From Verrucomicrobiaceae bacterium E54 (GTDB taxonomy: Bacteria; Verrucomicrobiota; Verrucomicrobiia; Verrucomicrobiales; Akkermansiaceae): DNA of 64,000 bases. Both the position numbers and the translations under genes were made by a program. Shown here one piece after another: positions 57,163 through 64,000 of this stretch (the first letter of the stretch is position 1; the number at the start of each line of letters is the position of its first letter). The stretch spans positions 41,780 through 105,779 of the forward strand of contig JAKZES010000014.1 of NCBI GenBank assembly GCA_022548915.1, written 5' to 3'. The notes beneath the pieces are model-generated. The model ran no database searches and was not told where the DNA came from. It was given only the letters and a program-made list of their open reading frames with translations.

Positions 57163-58446
57163 TCAGACGTGCCAGGGAGCGCGGCGGGCGCGGCTGCACA
57201 TGCGGTTGGCCTCGTCGTCGTCGAGGAAGACCTCCTTCTCCGGGTCGAAGCGGACCTTGCGTCCGACGCGCCAGGCGATGGAAGCGGCGTGAGAGACGAT
57301 GTGCCCGCGGCGGGTGATTTCTCCATTCGCGGCCGGCTGCTTGCGGGATTTGACGCAGTCGAGGAAATCGCGGACGTGCTTGGTCGGATCGGTGCCGGCC
57401 AGGCCCCCCGCCGGGAAACCCTCGGCCAGCGCGTCGTCGCTGGTGGCGATCTTGCCGGAGTCGGCGGCCTCGATCCATCCCTTGTCGCCCTCGAAGCGGA
57501 CCGGGCAGGTGCCGGGCACATTCCAGCCGCCCTCGCCCTTGAAGCCGGAGAGGCGCATGATGAGCTTGATGCCGCTGGCATAGGTGGCGTGGACCGTCGT
57601 GTCGTCCTTCGCCTCGTACTCGACCGGCACGGTGTCGTCGGCGTCGGCCGCCCACTGGCAGAGGTCGATGGTGTGGGCGCCCCACTCCGGCAGCGCGGCA
57701 CCGCCGTGGAAATCGTAGTATCCGCGCCAGCGGCCCTGCACGTATCGCTTGTTGAAGGGACGCCATGGCGAGGGACCGAGCCAGCGGTTCCAATCGCACA
57801 CCGAGGGATCCGGCTCCGGTTCCTCGGGCAGCCAATCGAAGCTCTCACCCAGTTTCAGGATCCCGGCGTGGACTTCGGTGATCTTTCCGAGCTTGCCGCT
57901 GTTGGCGAGCTGGCAGGCGAAGCGGAAGTTGTCGACGTTGCGGCGCTGGGTACCGGCCTGGAAAACCCGGTCGTAGCGCTGGATCGCATCGGCGAGCTCC
58001 TGGGTTTCACGAATCGTCAGACTGCACGGCTTCTCGCAGTAGATGTCCTTGCCGGCCTTGGCCGCCATGATCGAGGCCAGCGCATGCCAGTGATCGCCGG
58101 TGCAGATCAGCACCGAGTCGATGTCGTCGCGCGCCAGCAGCTCGTTCATGTCGTTGTACTTCGCGCAGTCCTCGGTGCCATACTTGCGCATGGCCATGCG
58201 GCGGACGGTTTCGCGGCGGTCCTCCTGAACATCGGCGATGGCGACAAACTGGACGTCCTTTTCCCGCAGGAAGCACGACAGCACCTGGCGCCCGCGGGGC
58301 CCGATGCCGATGGCGCCGAGGACGATGCGGTTGCTCGGCGCGACGTGTCCATCGCGGCCGAGGGCCGAGGCGGGGATGAAAGTGGGCACACCCACCGCCA
58401 GGGCGGTGGTCTTGATGAAGTTGCGGCGACTGCTGGTGAGCGACAT
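57163..58446 (-). CDS. Tat-exported Gfo/Idh/MocA oxidoreductase
   Basis: A 427-residue protein starting MSLTSSRRNFIKTTALAVG, a twin-arginine signal. The NAD-binding Rossmann domain has GAIGIGPRGRQV and CTGDHWHALASIMAA; YCEKPCSL carries the conserved EKP motif. The C-terminal (GFO C) domain contains WGAHTIDLCQWA. The class oxidises or isomerises sugars; Tat-exported versions abound in PVC bacteria. In-frame codons upstream to 59154 lie under the divergent TIM-barrel gene and were rejected. Confidence 0.92.
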   Translation of the reverse strand: MSLTSSRRNFIKTTALAVGVPTFIPASALGRDGHVAPSNRIVLGAIGIGPRGRQVLSCFLREKDVQFVAIADVQEDRRETVRRMAMRKYGTEDCAKYNDMNELLARDDIDSVLICTGDHWHALASIMAAKAGKDIYCEKPCSLTIRETQELADAIQRYDRVFQAGTQRRNVDNFRFACQLANSGKLGKITEVHAGILKLGESFDWLPEEPEPDPSVCDWNRWLGPSPWRPFNKRYVQGRWRGYYDFHGGAALPEWGAHTIDLCQWAADADDTVPVEYEAKDDTTVHATYASGIKLIMRLSGFKGEGGWNVPGTCPVRFEGDKGWIEAADSGKIATSDDALAEGFPAGGLAGTDPTKHVRDFLDCVKSRKQPAANGEITRRGHIVSHAASIAWRVGRKVRFDPEKEVFLDDDEANRMCSRARRAPWHV

Positions 58447-58590
58447 GGATTCAGGGCGAGGTGCGTCAACTCTACGTCTGGCCGCCGCCGGATTCTTCAC
58501 CGAAGGCGGATGATCTTTGAAGGTGGCCCGGACGGCAAGTTTGAGGCTTTCGGACGTGCGCTCGGCCCGGCGCCGGGTTTGGCTTGAGCC

Positions 58591-59406
58591 ATGGCAGAGA
58601 CGATCGAGAAGCCTGGACGCACGCCGCACACCCCCGTCGCCGTGAACATCGAGATGTGGTTCGAGGGAGACTTCGTCGAGCGGATCGAGCAGGCGGCCGA
58701 ACTCGGCTTTCCGGCGATCGAGTTGTGGACCTGGCGCGACAAGGATCTGGCGGGCGGAGCCGAGGCCCTCAACAGGCACGGCATGACCGCCACGCAGTTC
58801 ACCGCGTGGGGCTTCGGGCAGGAGATCAACCATCCCGATTTTCCGGTCGAGAGCTTCGTCGAGGAAATCGAGGCAGCCTGTCACGCGGCTCCCCGGCTTC
58901 CGGGCTGCGACCGCTTCTGCATCGTCGCGGGCGACGACATCAAGGGTCTGACCAAGGCCGAGATGCACGCCTCGGTGGTCGAGAAACTCAAGGCCGTGGT
59001 GCCCCTGCTCGAGCAGCATGGCCTGACGGCCATCGTCGAGCCGATGAACCCCTATAACCATCCGGCTCATTGCCTCTACGGCAGCGAGGACGGCATCGCG
59101 ATCTGCGAGGCGGTCGGCTCGCGGCAGGTGAAGCTGAACTGGGACCTGTTCCACATGCAGCGGTTCGAGGGCAACCTGATCGACGGGCTGGAAAAGGGCC
59201 GTGACTGGATCGGCTACGTGCAGTTCGCCGATTCACCCGGCCGCCACGAGCCGGGCACCGGCGAGGTGAACTACTCGGAAGTGTTTCGCAAGGTGCGCGA
59301 GATCGGCTACGCGCTGCCCCTCGGTGCCGAGTGCCTGCCGGAAGGCGGGAATCCCCGGCGGGCGGCGGAGCGGTTGCATCGGGTGGATGCCGCGTCGGCA
59401 GGCTGA
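58591..59406 (+). CDS. Hydroxypyruvate isomerase-like TIM-barrel protein
   Basis: A 271-residue xylose-isomerase-like barrel: VNIEMWFEGDFVERIEQAAELGFPAIELW, TAIVEPMNPYNHP, VKLNWDLFHMQ and ALPLGAECLPEG hold the metal-binding acidic residues and His of the Hyi family. It would isomerise hydroxypyruvate or a related ketose. It is divergent from the Gfo/Idh gene (145 bp apart), a pairing frequent in sugar catabolism. Confidence 0.88.
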   Translation: MAETIEKPGRTPHTPVAVNIEMWFEGDFVERIEQAAELGFPAIELWTWRDKDLAGGAEALNRHGMTATQFTAWGFGQEINHPDFPVESFVEEIEAACHAAPRLPGCDRFCIVAGDDIKGLTKAEMHASVVEKLKAVVPLLEQHGLTAIVEPMNPYNHPAHCLYGSEDGIAICEAVGSRQVKLNWDLFHMQRFEGNLIDGLEKGRDWIGYVQFADSPGRHEPGTGEVNYSEVFRKVREIGYALPLGAECLPEGGNPRRAAERLHRVDAASAG

Positions 59407-59742
59407 TCGCGACAAGCCGGAATGGGGAGAGCGGCTTTTCAAGCCGCTGACGGTTCGCCCAAGGCACCCAAGTTGAAGCGGCTTCCAAAGCAGTTCTCCA
59501 CAGAAAAGCGCGGGCTGGATCCCCCCAGGATTCTCAGCCCGCGCCTTCTGATTGGTCCGACCTTGTGAAACTGTCCGGAAGCGCTCCCCCCGGAATCGCA
59601 TCTCGGATTTTGGAGTCCAGCCAGGACCGGAATGGATTTTGCAGAAGGCTATGGAGAGGTCCGGCGAGTCACCACGCAGATCCTCTGATAGACCATCCCT
59701 TAATGATCGGGATTCCCGGGTCTTGGAGGGGCGACCCGCCGC
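59407..59742. other. 336 bp gap with palindromes, no gene
   Basis: Holds the hairpin agcggctt-ttc-aagccgct (59430-59448) and a further gaagcggcttcc at about 59475. No ORF with coding character was recognised; open frames are shadows of msrB. Confidence 0.6.
59430..59448. terminator. Palindromic hairpin after Hyi-like gene
   Basis: Perfect 8 bp stem AGCGGCTT/AAGCCGCT with 3 nt loop, 24 bp after the stop codon. It may be a terminator or another REP-like unit; no clear T run follows. Confidence 0.5.
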
Positions 59743-60297
59743 CTACTCTCCGTTTTTCGGTTCCTTTGCCGCCTTGTTTTCAGGCTTTTCACCTTCGGGC
59801 ACGAACTTCAGCGCGACGCCGTTGATGCAGTAGCGCTTGTCGGTCGGGGTGTCGAAGCCCTCGCCGGTGAAGACGTGACCCAGGTGGCCGTCGCAGACGG
59901 CGCAAAGGACCTCGGTCCGGGCGTAGCCGATCTTGTAGTCGGTGGAAGTCTTCACGTTCTTGGCGTTGGCCGGGTCGTAGAAGGATGGCCAGCCGCAGCC
60001 GGAGTCGAATTTCTCCTTCGAGGAGAAGAGCTCGGCATCGCAGCCGCCGCAGTAGTAGGTGCCGGCCCCCTGCTTCTTGAACTCCTTGTAGATGGGACCG
60101 TTGGCCCGCTCGGTGCCGGCTTCGCGGAGGACGTGATACTGCTCGGGGGTCAGTTCCTTGCGCCACTCGGCGTCGGTCTTCTTCACAGGCTGGGTCGGTT
60201 GCTCGGGGGCTTTGTCGGCGGTTTCCATCTTCTTGTTGGTGCTGTCATCCGCACAGGCGCAGAGGCTCAGGGCAGCCAGAACGGTGATGATTTTCAT
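59743..60297 (-). CDS. msrB: Peptide-methionine (R)-S-oxide reductase, exported
   Basis: A 184-residue protein with a lipoprotein-like leader (MKIITVLAALSLCACADD), then the MsrB fold. The zinc cysteines YYCGGC and CAVCDGHLGH, the block GCGWPSFYDP and the catalytic RYCING cysteine are all present. Reduces R-methionine sulfoxide in exported proteins, repairing oxidised envelope proteins. The leader implies a location outside the cytoplasm. Confidence 0.94.
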   Translation of the reverse strand: MKIITVLAALSLCACADDSTNKKMETADKAPEQPTQPVKKTDAEWRKELTPEQYHVLREAGTERANGPIYKEFKKQGAGTYYCGGCDAELFSSKEKFDSGCGWPSFYDPANAKNVKTSTDYKIGYARTEVLCAVCDGHLGHVFTGEGFDTPTDKRYCINGVALKFVPEGEKPENKAAKEPKNGE

Positions 60298-60357
60298 GCG
60301 GCCAATCTAGGGTGGGTCGAAGGGGGTGCAAGTGAAGCCTTTCGTTGAACCTGCGGC

Positions 60358-61164
60358 TTGCCACGAGAGACCGCGAAGGCTTTGCTTCGGGAAGTGCAGG
60401 CGTTCGATTCGATTCCCGTGATCTGGTTTGGGGTGATGCTGATTGTCCTCTTGTCGGTCATCATCGAGCTTGGATTCCGGGCCGGGCGCTGGCTGTCCGG
60501 CCGGGCGGGGGAGAAGGGCCTGAGCAAGCACCCCATGGAAGCGGCGGTGACCACGGCGCTGCTCGGCCTGATGGCCTTCATGCTGGGGTTTTCCTTCTCA
60601 ATGGCGACCAAGCGCTACTCGGAGCGACGGGCGCTCATCCTCGAGGATCACAACACCGCCGGCACCCTGATGCTGCGCGCCGATCTACTGCCCGCCGGGG
60701 AGCGGGCGACCGCCAAGTCGTTGATCGAGGAATACGTGCGGATCCGGAAGGAAGTGGTGGACCGCCGGAGTCTGGAAGGCATCGAGGAGGTCATCACGCG
60801 CTGCGAGGCGATCCAGGGGCAGCTCTGGGAGCAGGCCGTGACGCTGCGCCGTGAGACCGGTGATACGGCGCTCAACCTCTACCTCGCGACGCTGAACGAC
60901 CTGATCGACACCGATGCCAAGCGGCGGGCGGTCGCCTTCTCGAACCGCTTTCCGAACGCCCTGTGGGGCACGCTGTTTTTCCTCCTGACGATCGCCACGG
61001 TGATGCTCGGGATCAACTCCGGCCTGCACGGCCGCCGAAGTCGGCTGGCCAGCTCCGCCCTCATCGTGGCCTTCTCGCTGGTGGTCGTCCTGATCATCGA
61101 TCTCGACCGCCCGGTCACCGAACTGGTGCAGCAGAGAAGGTCCCTGATGCCCTCCGACAACTGA
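60358..61164 (+). CDS. Bestrophin-like/DUF4239-type membrane protein
   Basis: Up to 268 residues; the frame opens at a TTG and alternative starts include GTG at 60394. Two N-terminal helices (VIWFGVMLIVLLSVIIELGFR and TTALLGLMAFMLGFSFSMA) and two C-terminal helices (LWGTLFFLLTIATVMLGI, ALIVAFSLVVVLIID) with a helical middle fit the DUF4239 family. Its LGFSF signature follows the first helix. Likely an ion-channel-like membrane protein; function unproven. Confidence 0.75.
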   Translation: MPRETAKALLREVQAFDSIPVIWFGVMLIVLLSVIIELGFRAGRWLSGRAGEKGLSKHPMEAAVTTALLGLMAFMLGFSFSMATKRYSERRALILEDHNTAGTLMLRADLLPAGERATAKSLIEEYVRIRKEVVDRRSLEGIEEVITRCEAIQGQLWEQAVTLRRETGDTALNLYLATLNDLIDTDAKRRAVAFSNRFPNALWGTLFFLLTIATVMLGINSGLHGRRSRLASSALIVAFSLVVVLIIDLDRPVTELVQQRRSLMPSDN

Positions 61165-61296
61165 ATGGGCGTGGGTCGGGCCGGCGGGGCGCCATCCACC
61201 GCCCGGCCTCCGGACATTGCGCCGATTTTCTGATTATGGGGGCACCGGCAAAGTCGGCATTGCGCGGGCGGGTGAACAGGGCTACCACCCCGGGTC

Positions 61297-61725
61297 GTGC
61301 TGCGCCGGTTCCAACACGGTCGATGGCGTCACCTGCTGGTGGCGTTGGGCGGAGTGCATCTGATCGGTGGACCTCTGGTGGTACTGCAGTTGCTGGCATG
61401 GGCCGGGATGCTGATCAGCTACTCGGCGGAAGACGGGTTGGCCCGCGGATTGCAGGACACCTTCAGCGGCGAACGCCCGTGCGCCCTGTGCCAGTGCATC
61501 GAGGAAATGGAGCAGCAGGAGCCGGCGCCGGCTCTGCCGACCGGCGATGAACAGCGCCGGCTGGCCGAAAGCCTCGGTCAAAGCCTGCGCATCCACGAAC
61601 TCGTTGATGTGCCGCTGCCGGATGGTCGCGACCAGGCCCGGGCATGGAGCCGGTGGGGCAGTGTTCGCTGCCCGGAGCCCCGCGGGGGACTTCCCGAGGT
61701 GCCGCCTCCGCGCGAGCCGGGTTGA
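61297..61725 (+). CDS. Small Cys-containing protein upstream of copper receptor
   Basis: A 142-residue protein from a GTG at 61297. One membrane segment (LLVALGGVHLIGGPLVVLQLLAWAGML) precedes ISYSAEDGLARGLQDTFSGERPCALCQC; the CxLCxC cluster is typical of small proteins found ahead of TonB receptors in Verrucomicrobia. By position it could act with DUF2946-type copper-related proteins; not demonstrated. The tail is Pro/Arg-rich. Confidence 0.65.
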   Translation: MLRRFQHGRWRHLLVALGGVHLIGGPLVVLQLLAWAGMLISYSAEDGLARGLQDTFSGERPCALCQCIEEMEQQEPAPALPTGDEQRRLAESLGQSLRIHELVDVPLPDGRDQARAWSRWGSVRCPEPRGGLPEVPPPREPG

Positions 61726-61909
61726 GCTCCGGGAATCGGACTTTTCGATCGGGAACCCGCATCGGCCGGCTACTGCGTCGGCCGGGTCGGCAGGCACCCC
61801 CGGTCGTGGGCTGATCCCTTGGATTCGGGCCTTTCCGAACCGGAGCGCTCTTGCGCCCGTCCATTTCTCCCTATTTCCCGTTTTCACAATCTAACAGATT
61901 CTTTCAACC

Positions 61910-63958
61910 ATGTATCTTTCAAGTTCCAAAATCCTTTCAATTCTGGCGGCGTCGGCCGCCACCATCACCGCGGTCGGGGCCCAGACCCCCGACGGAAACC
62001 TCGATCCCCTGGTGGTCGAGGGTATCGCGGAAAACTCCAAGTGGGCCAGTGATGGCCGCAAAATCCCCGGCACCGGACCCGGCGCGGCCGACGGCGGTGA
62101 CCTTCTCCGGGGAATGCCCGGTGTCGCGATCATGCGCAACGGGCCGCAGACCGGTCTCGCCCAGATCCGCGGACTCGGTGGCGACCGCGTCCGCGTCAAG
62201 GTCGACGACCGCACCATCACGCCGGCCTGCCCGAACCACATGGACCCGCCGCTGCACTATGCCCACGTGGCCTCCGGCGATCTCGTCGAGCTTTTCGCCG
62301 GGATCTCTCCGGTGAGTGCCGGGGGCGACTCGATCGCCGGCACGATCCGCATCTACCGCCCCGAACCCGAGTTTGCCGCGGCGGGTGCCAGCTTGCTCGG
62401 CGGCGAGCTGGGGACTTCTTTCCGCGGCGACCGGGATGCCTGGTTTGCCGAGGCCCGCCTCTTCGGCGCGACCGATCGGCTGCGCGGCGAATACCGGGGC
62501 AGCTGGATGGACGCGGGGAACCTGCGCTTTCCGGGCGGCACGGTGAGAGCCAGCGGCTTCGAGACCCAGCGCCACACCTGGATCGGATCGTGGCGGACCG
62601 ACGGCGGATTCATCTCGGTGGACACGGGCTTCTCCCGCAGTCGCGACGTTGGGACTCCTGCCCTGCCGATGGACATGGTGCGCGATGATTCGTGGCATTT
62701 CGGGCTGCATCAGCTCGAGCGCTTCGCCTGGGGCAGCTGGGAGACGCGGGTCTATTTCCACGATGTCGACCACCTGATGGACAACTTCAGCCTCCGTCCC
62801 GCACCGATGCGGATGCAGGCGCCGGCGGCGAGCCGGGACTACGGGATCTCCAGTAGTATCGAGACCGGGCTGGCCGACGGGGTGCTCCGGACGGGACTCG
62901 ACCTGCACCGGGCGGAGTTCGAGGCCGAGCAGGTCAATGCCGCCGGGCTCCGTCGCGACACCTTCCGCAACAACCGGCGGGAGCGCTTCGGGCTCTTCGG
63001 CGAGTGGGAGCGGGAGTGGTCCGACGAATGGGAGTCGCTGTTCGGCCTGCGGACCGACTACGTGCAGACCCGGGCCGGGGCCGTGCGCAACCAGTTCGGG
63101 CCTCCCCCGGTGGCCGCGGACCAGGCGGCCTTCAACGCCGGGAAGCGGACCCACTCCGACCTGCTGGTGGATGTGATGGCCGCCCTGCGCTGGCAGTTCC
63201 GCGACGACACGCGGCTCGAGCTGGCGGCTGGCCTCAAGAACCGGGCACCGTCACTCGTCGAGCGCTACCTGTGGACACCCGCGAATGCCAGCGCCGGCCT
63301 CGCGGACGGGCGCACCTACCTCGGCAACACCGCGCTCGATCCGGAGAGCGCCTTGCACGTCGCGCTCGGCTTGCACCACAGGCAGCAGCGGTGGGGCGCA
63401 TCGTTCACGCCCTTCTACCAAAGTGTCTCGGATTACATCGAGGGCCGGCCGATCGCCCGTCTCGATGGTCAGGGACGCCCCGTGCTGCAGTTCCAAAACA
63501 TCGACCGGGCCGAGCTCTACGGGGCGGAGCTTGAATTCGATGCCGCACTGCACGAGCGGCTCACGCTGCGGGCGAACGCGAGCTGGGTGCGGGGACGCGA
63601 TGCGTCCACCGGCAACCCGCTCTACCGCATCGCCCCGCTGCGGGGATTGGCGGCGCTCGATTACGCGCATGCGGGCTGGGAGGCCTCCTTCGAGTGCGAA
63701 TGGGCCGACGCGCAGAACCAGGTTTCGAGGATCCAGAACGAGCCGACCACGCCCGGGTATGCGGTGTTCCACCTCCGGGCGGCCCGGGAGTTCGCCAGCG
63801 GCGTCAGGATCGAGGCCGGGGTCGAGAACCTCTTCGACAAACGCTATGCCGACCACCTTGGCGGGATCAACCGCGTGGCGGGCAGCGATGTCGGGGTGGG
63901 GCAGCGGATCCCCAACGCGGGAAGATTCGGCTACGCCTCGGTGCGCTGGAGCTTCTGA
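61910..63958 (+). CDS. OprC/NosA-like TonB-dependent copper receptor
   Basis: A 682-residue outer-membrane receptor with a signal peptide (1-24), a plug domain (GDLLRGMPGVAIMRNGPQTG, IRGLGGDRVRV) and a 22-strand-type barrel ending in an aromatic residue (YASVRWSF). The plug has TPACPNHMDPP, where C107 and M111 give the CxxxM copper motif of OprC, and HLM at 288-290 matches its HxM pair. Imports copper or acts in copper capture with TonB energy. Preceded by the small Cys-rich gene. Confidence 0.85.
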   Translation: MYLSSSKILSILAASAATITAVGAQTPDGNLDPLVVEGIAENSKWASDGRKIPGTGPGAADGGDLLRGMPGVAIMRNGPQTGLAQIRGLGGDRVRVKVDDRTITPACPNHMDPPLHYAHVASGDLVELFAGISPVSAGGDSIAGTIRIYRPEPEFAAAGASLLGGELGTSFRGDRDAWFAEARLFGATDRLRGEYRGSWMDAGNLRFPGGTVRASGFETQRHTWIGSWRTDGGFISVDTGFSRSRDVGTPALPMDMVRDDSWHFGLHQLERFAWGSWETRVYFHDVDHLMDNFSLRPAPMRMQAPAASRDYGISSSIETGLADGVLRTGLDLHRAEFEAEQVNAAGLRRDTFRNNRRERFGLFGEWEREWSDEWESLFGLRTDYVQTRAGAVRNQFGPPPVAADQAAFNAGKRTHSDLLVDVMAALRWQFRDDTRLELAAGLKNRAPSLVERYLWTPANASAGLADGRTYLGNTALDPESALHVALGLHHRQQRWGASFTPFYQSVSDYIEGRPIARLDGQGRPVLQFQNIDRAELYGAELEFDAALHERLTLRANASWVRGRDASTGNPLYRIAPLRGLAALDYAHAGWEASFECEWADAQNQVSRIQNEPTTPGYAVFHLRAAREFASGVRIEAGVENLFDKRYADHLGGINRVAGSDVGVGQRIPNAGRFGYASVRWSF

Positions 63959-64000
63959 CCCGGAGTGGGTCTGCGCCGGAGTTTGGCGGCTCTCCTGTCA

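Overview
The window reads as the chromosome of a high-GC, Gram-negative member of the Planctomycetes-Verrucomicrobia-Chlamydiae group, most likely a Verrucomicrobiota (Verrucomicrobiales-like). This is inferred from gene content: a kdsB-pyrG pair in the order also found in Chlamydia, proteins resembling the verrucomicrobial TIGR02597 family, a MoxR/DUF58/double-VWA cluster extended by a giant coiled-coil membrane protein, KDO synthesis and a TonB receptor (so an outer membrane), glucosylglycerate synthesis, many Tat or Sec-exported proteins and almost no clear Shine-Dalgarno sites. No search could be run, so all family names rest on motif recognition.

Layout. 1-8.6 kb (minus): a purple-acid-phosphatase-like esterase cut by the window edge, two large secreted paralogues and a transglutaminase-like secreted protein in one tight unit. 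8.9-11.1 kb (plus): two overlapping secreted-protein genes. 11.2-23.3 kb (minus): a MoxR ATPase, DUF58, BatA/VWA, second VWA, 1470-residue coiled-coil protein and terpene-cyclase-fold repeat protein, mostly with overlapping stop/start codons. 23.3-27.2 kb: housekeeping and conserved hypothetical genes (gpgS, crcB).

27.2-37.7 kb is the accessory island and the most interesting part. It holds a DNA-phosphorothioation (Ssp/Dnd-like) set: cysteine desulfurase on the plus strand, and on the minus strand DUF4007 protein, large P-loop ATPase, HNH nuclease, PAPS-reductase-like enzyme and a GHKL-type ATPase. Both outer borders carry broken toxin-antitoxin genes. Several island genes look remodelled: the ATPase seems to lose its C-terminus at the HNH gene, the GHKL gene lacks its N-box, and the HNH and PAPS-reductase genes share a reading frame separated by one stop codon.

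37.7-64 kb returns to core-type genes: a metal ABC transporter with an apparent frameshift, tRNA-Arg(CCG), pyrG, kdsB, a sodium-solute symporter, dnaA, pgi, apt, a sigma factor followed by a membrane protein and an inactive HtrA-like protein, an Rrf2 regulator whose start codon overlaps that of cysE, sugar genes (aldo/keto reductase, rhamnulokinase, Gfo/Idh, Hyi-like), msrB, and an OprC-like copper TonB receptor with a small Cys-rich partner. Short palindromic and low-complexity repeats are scattered in the intergenic gaps.
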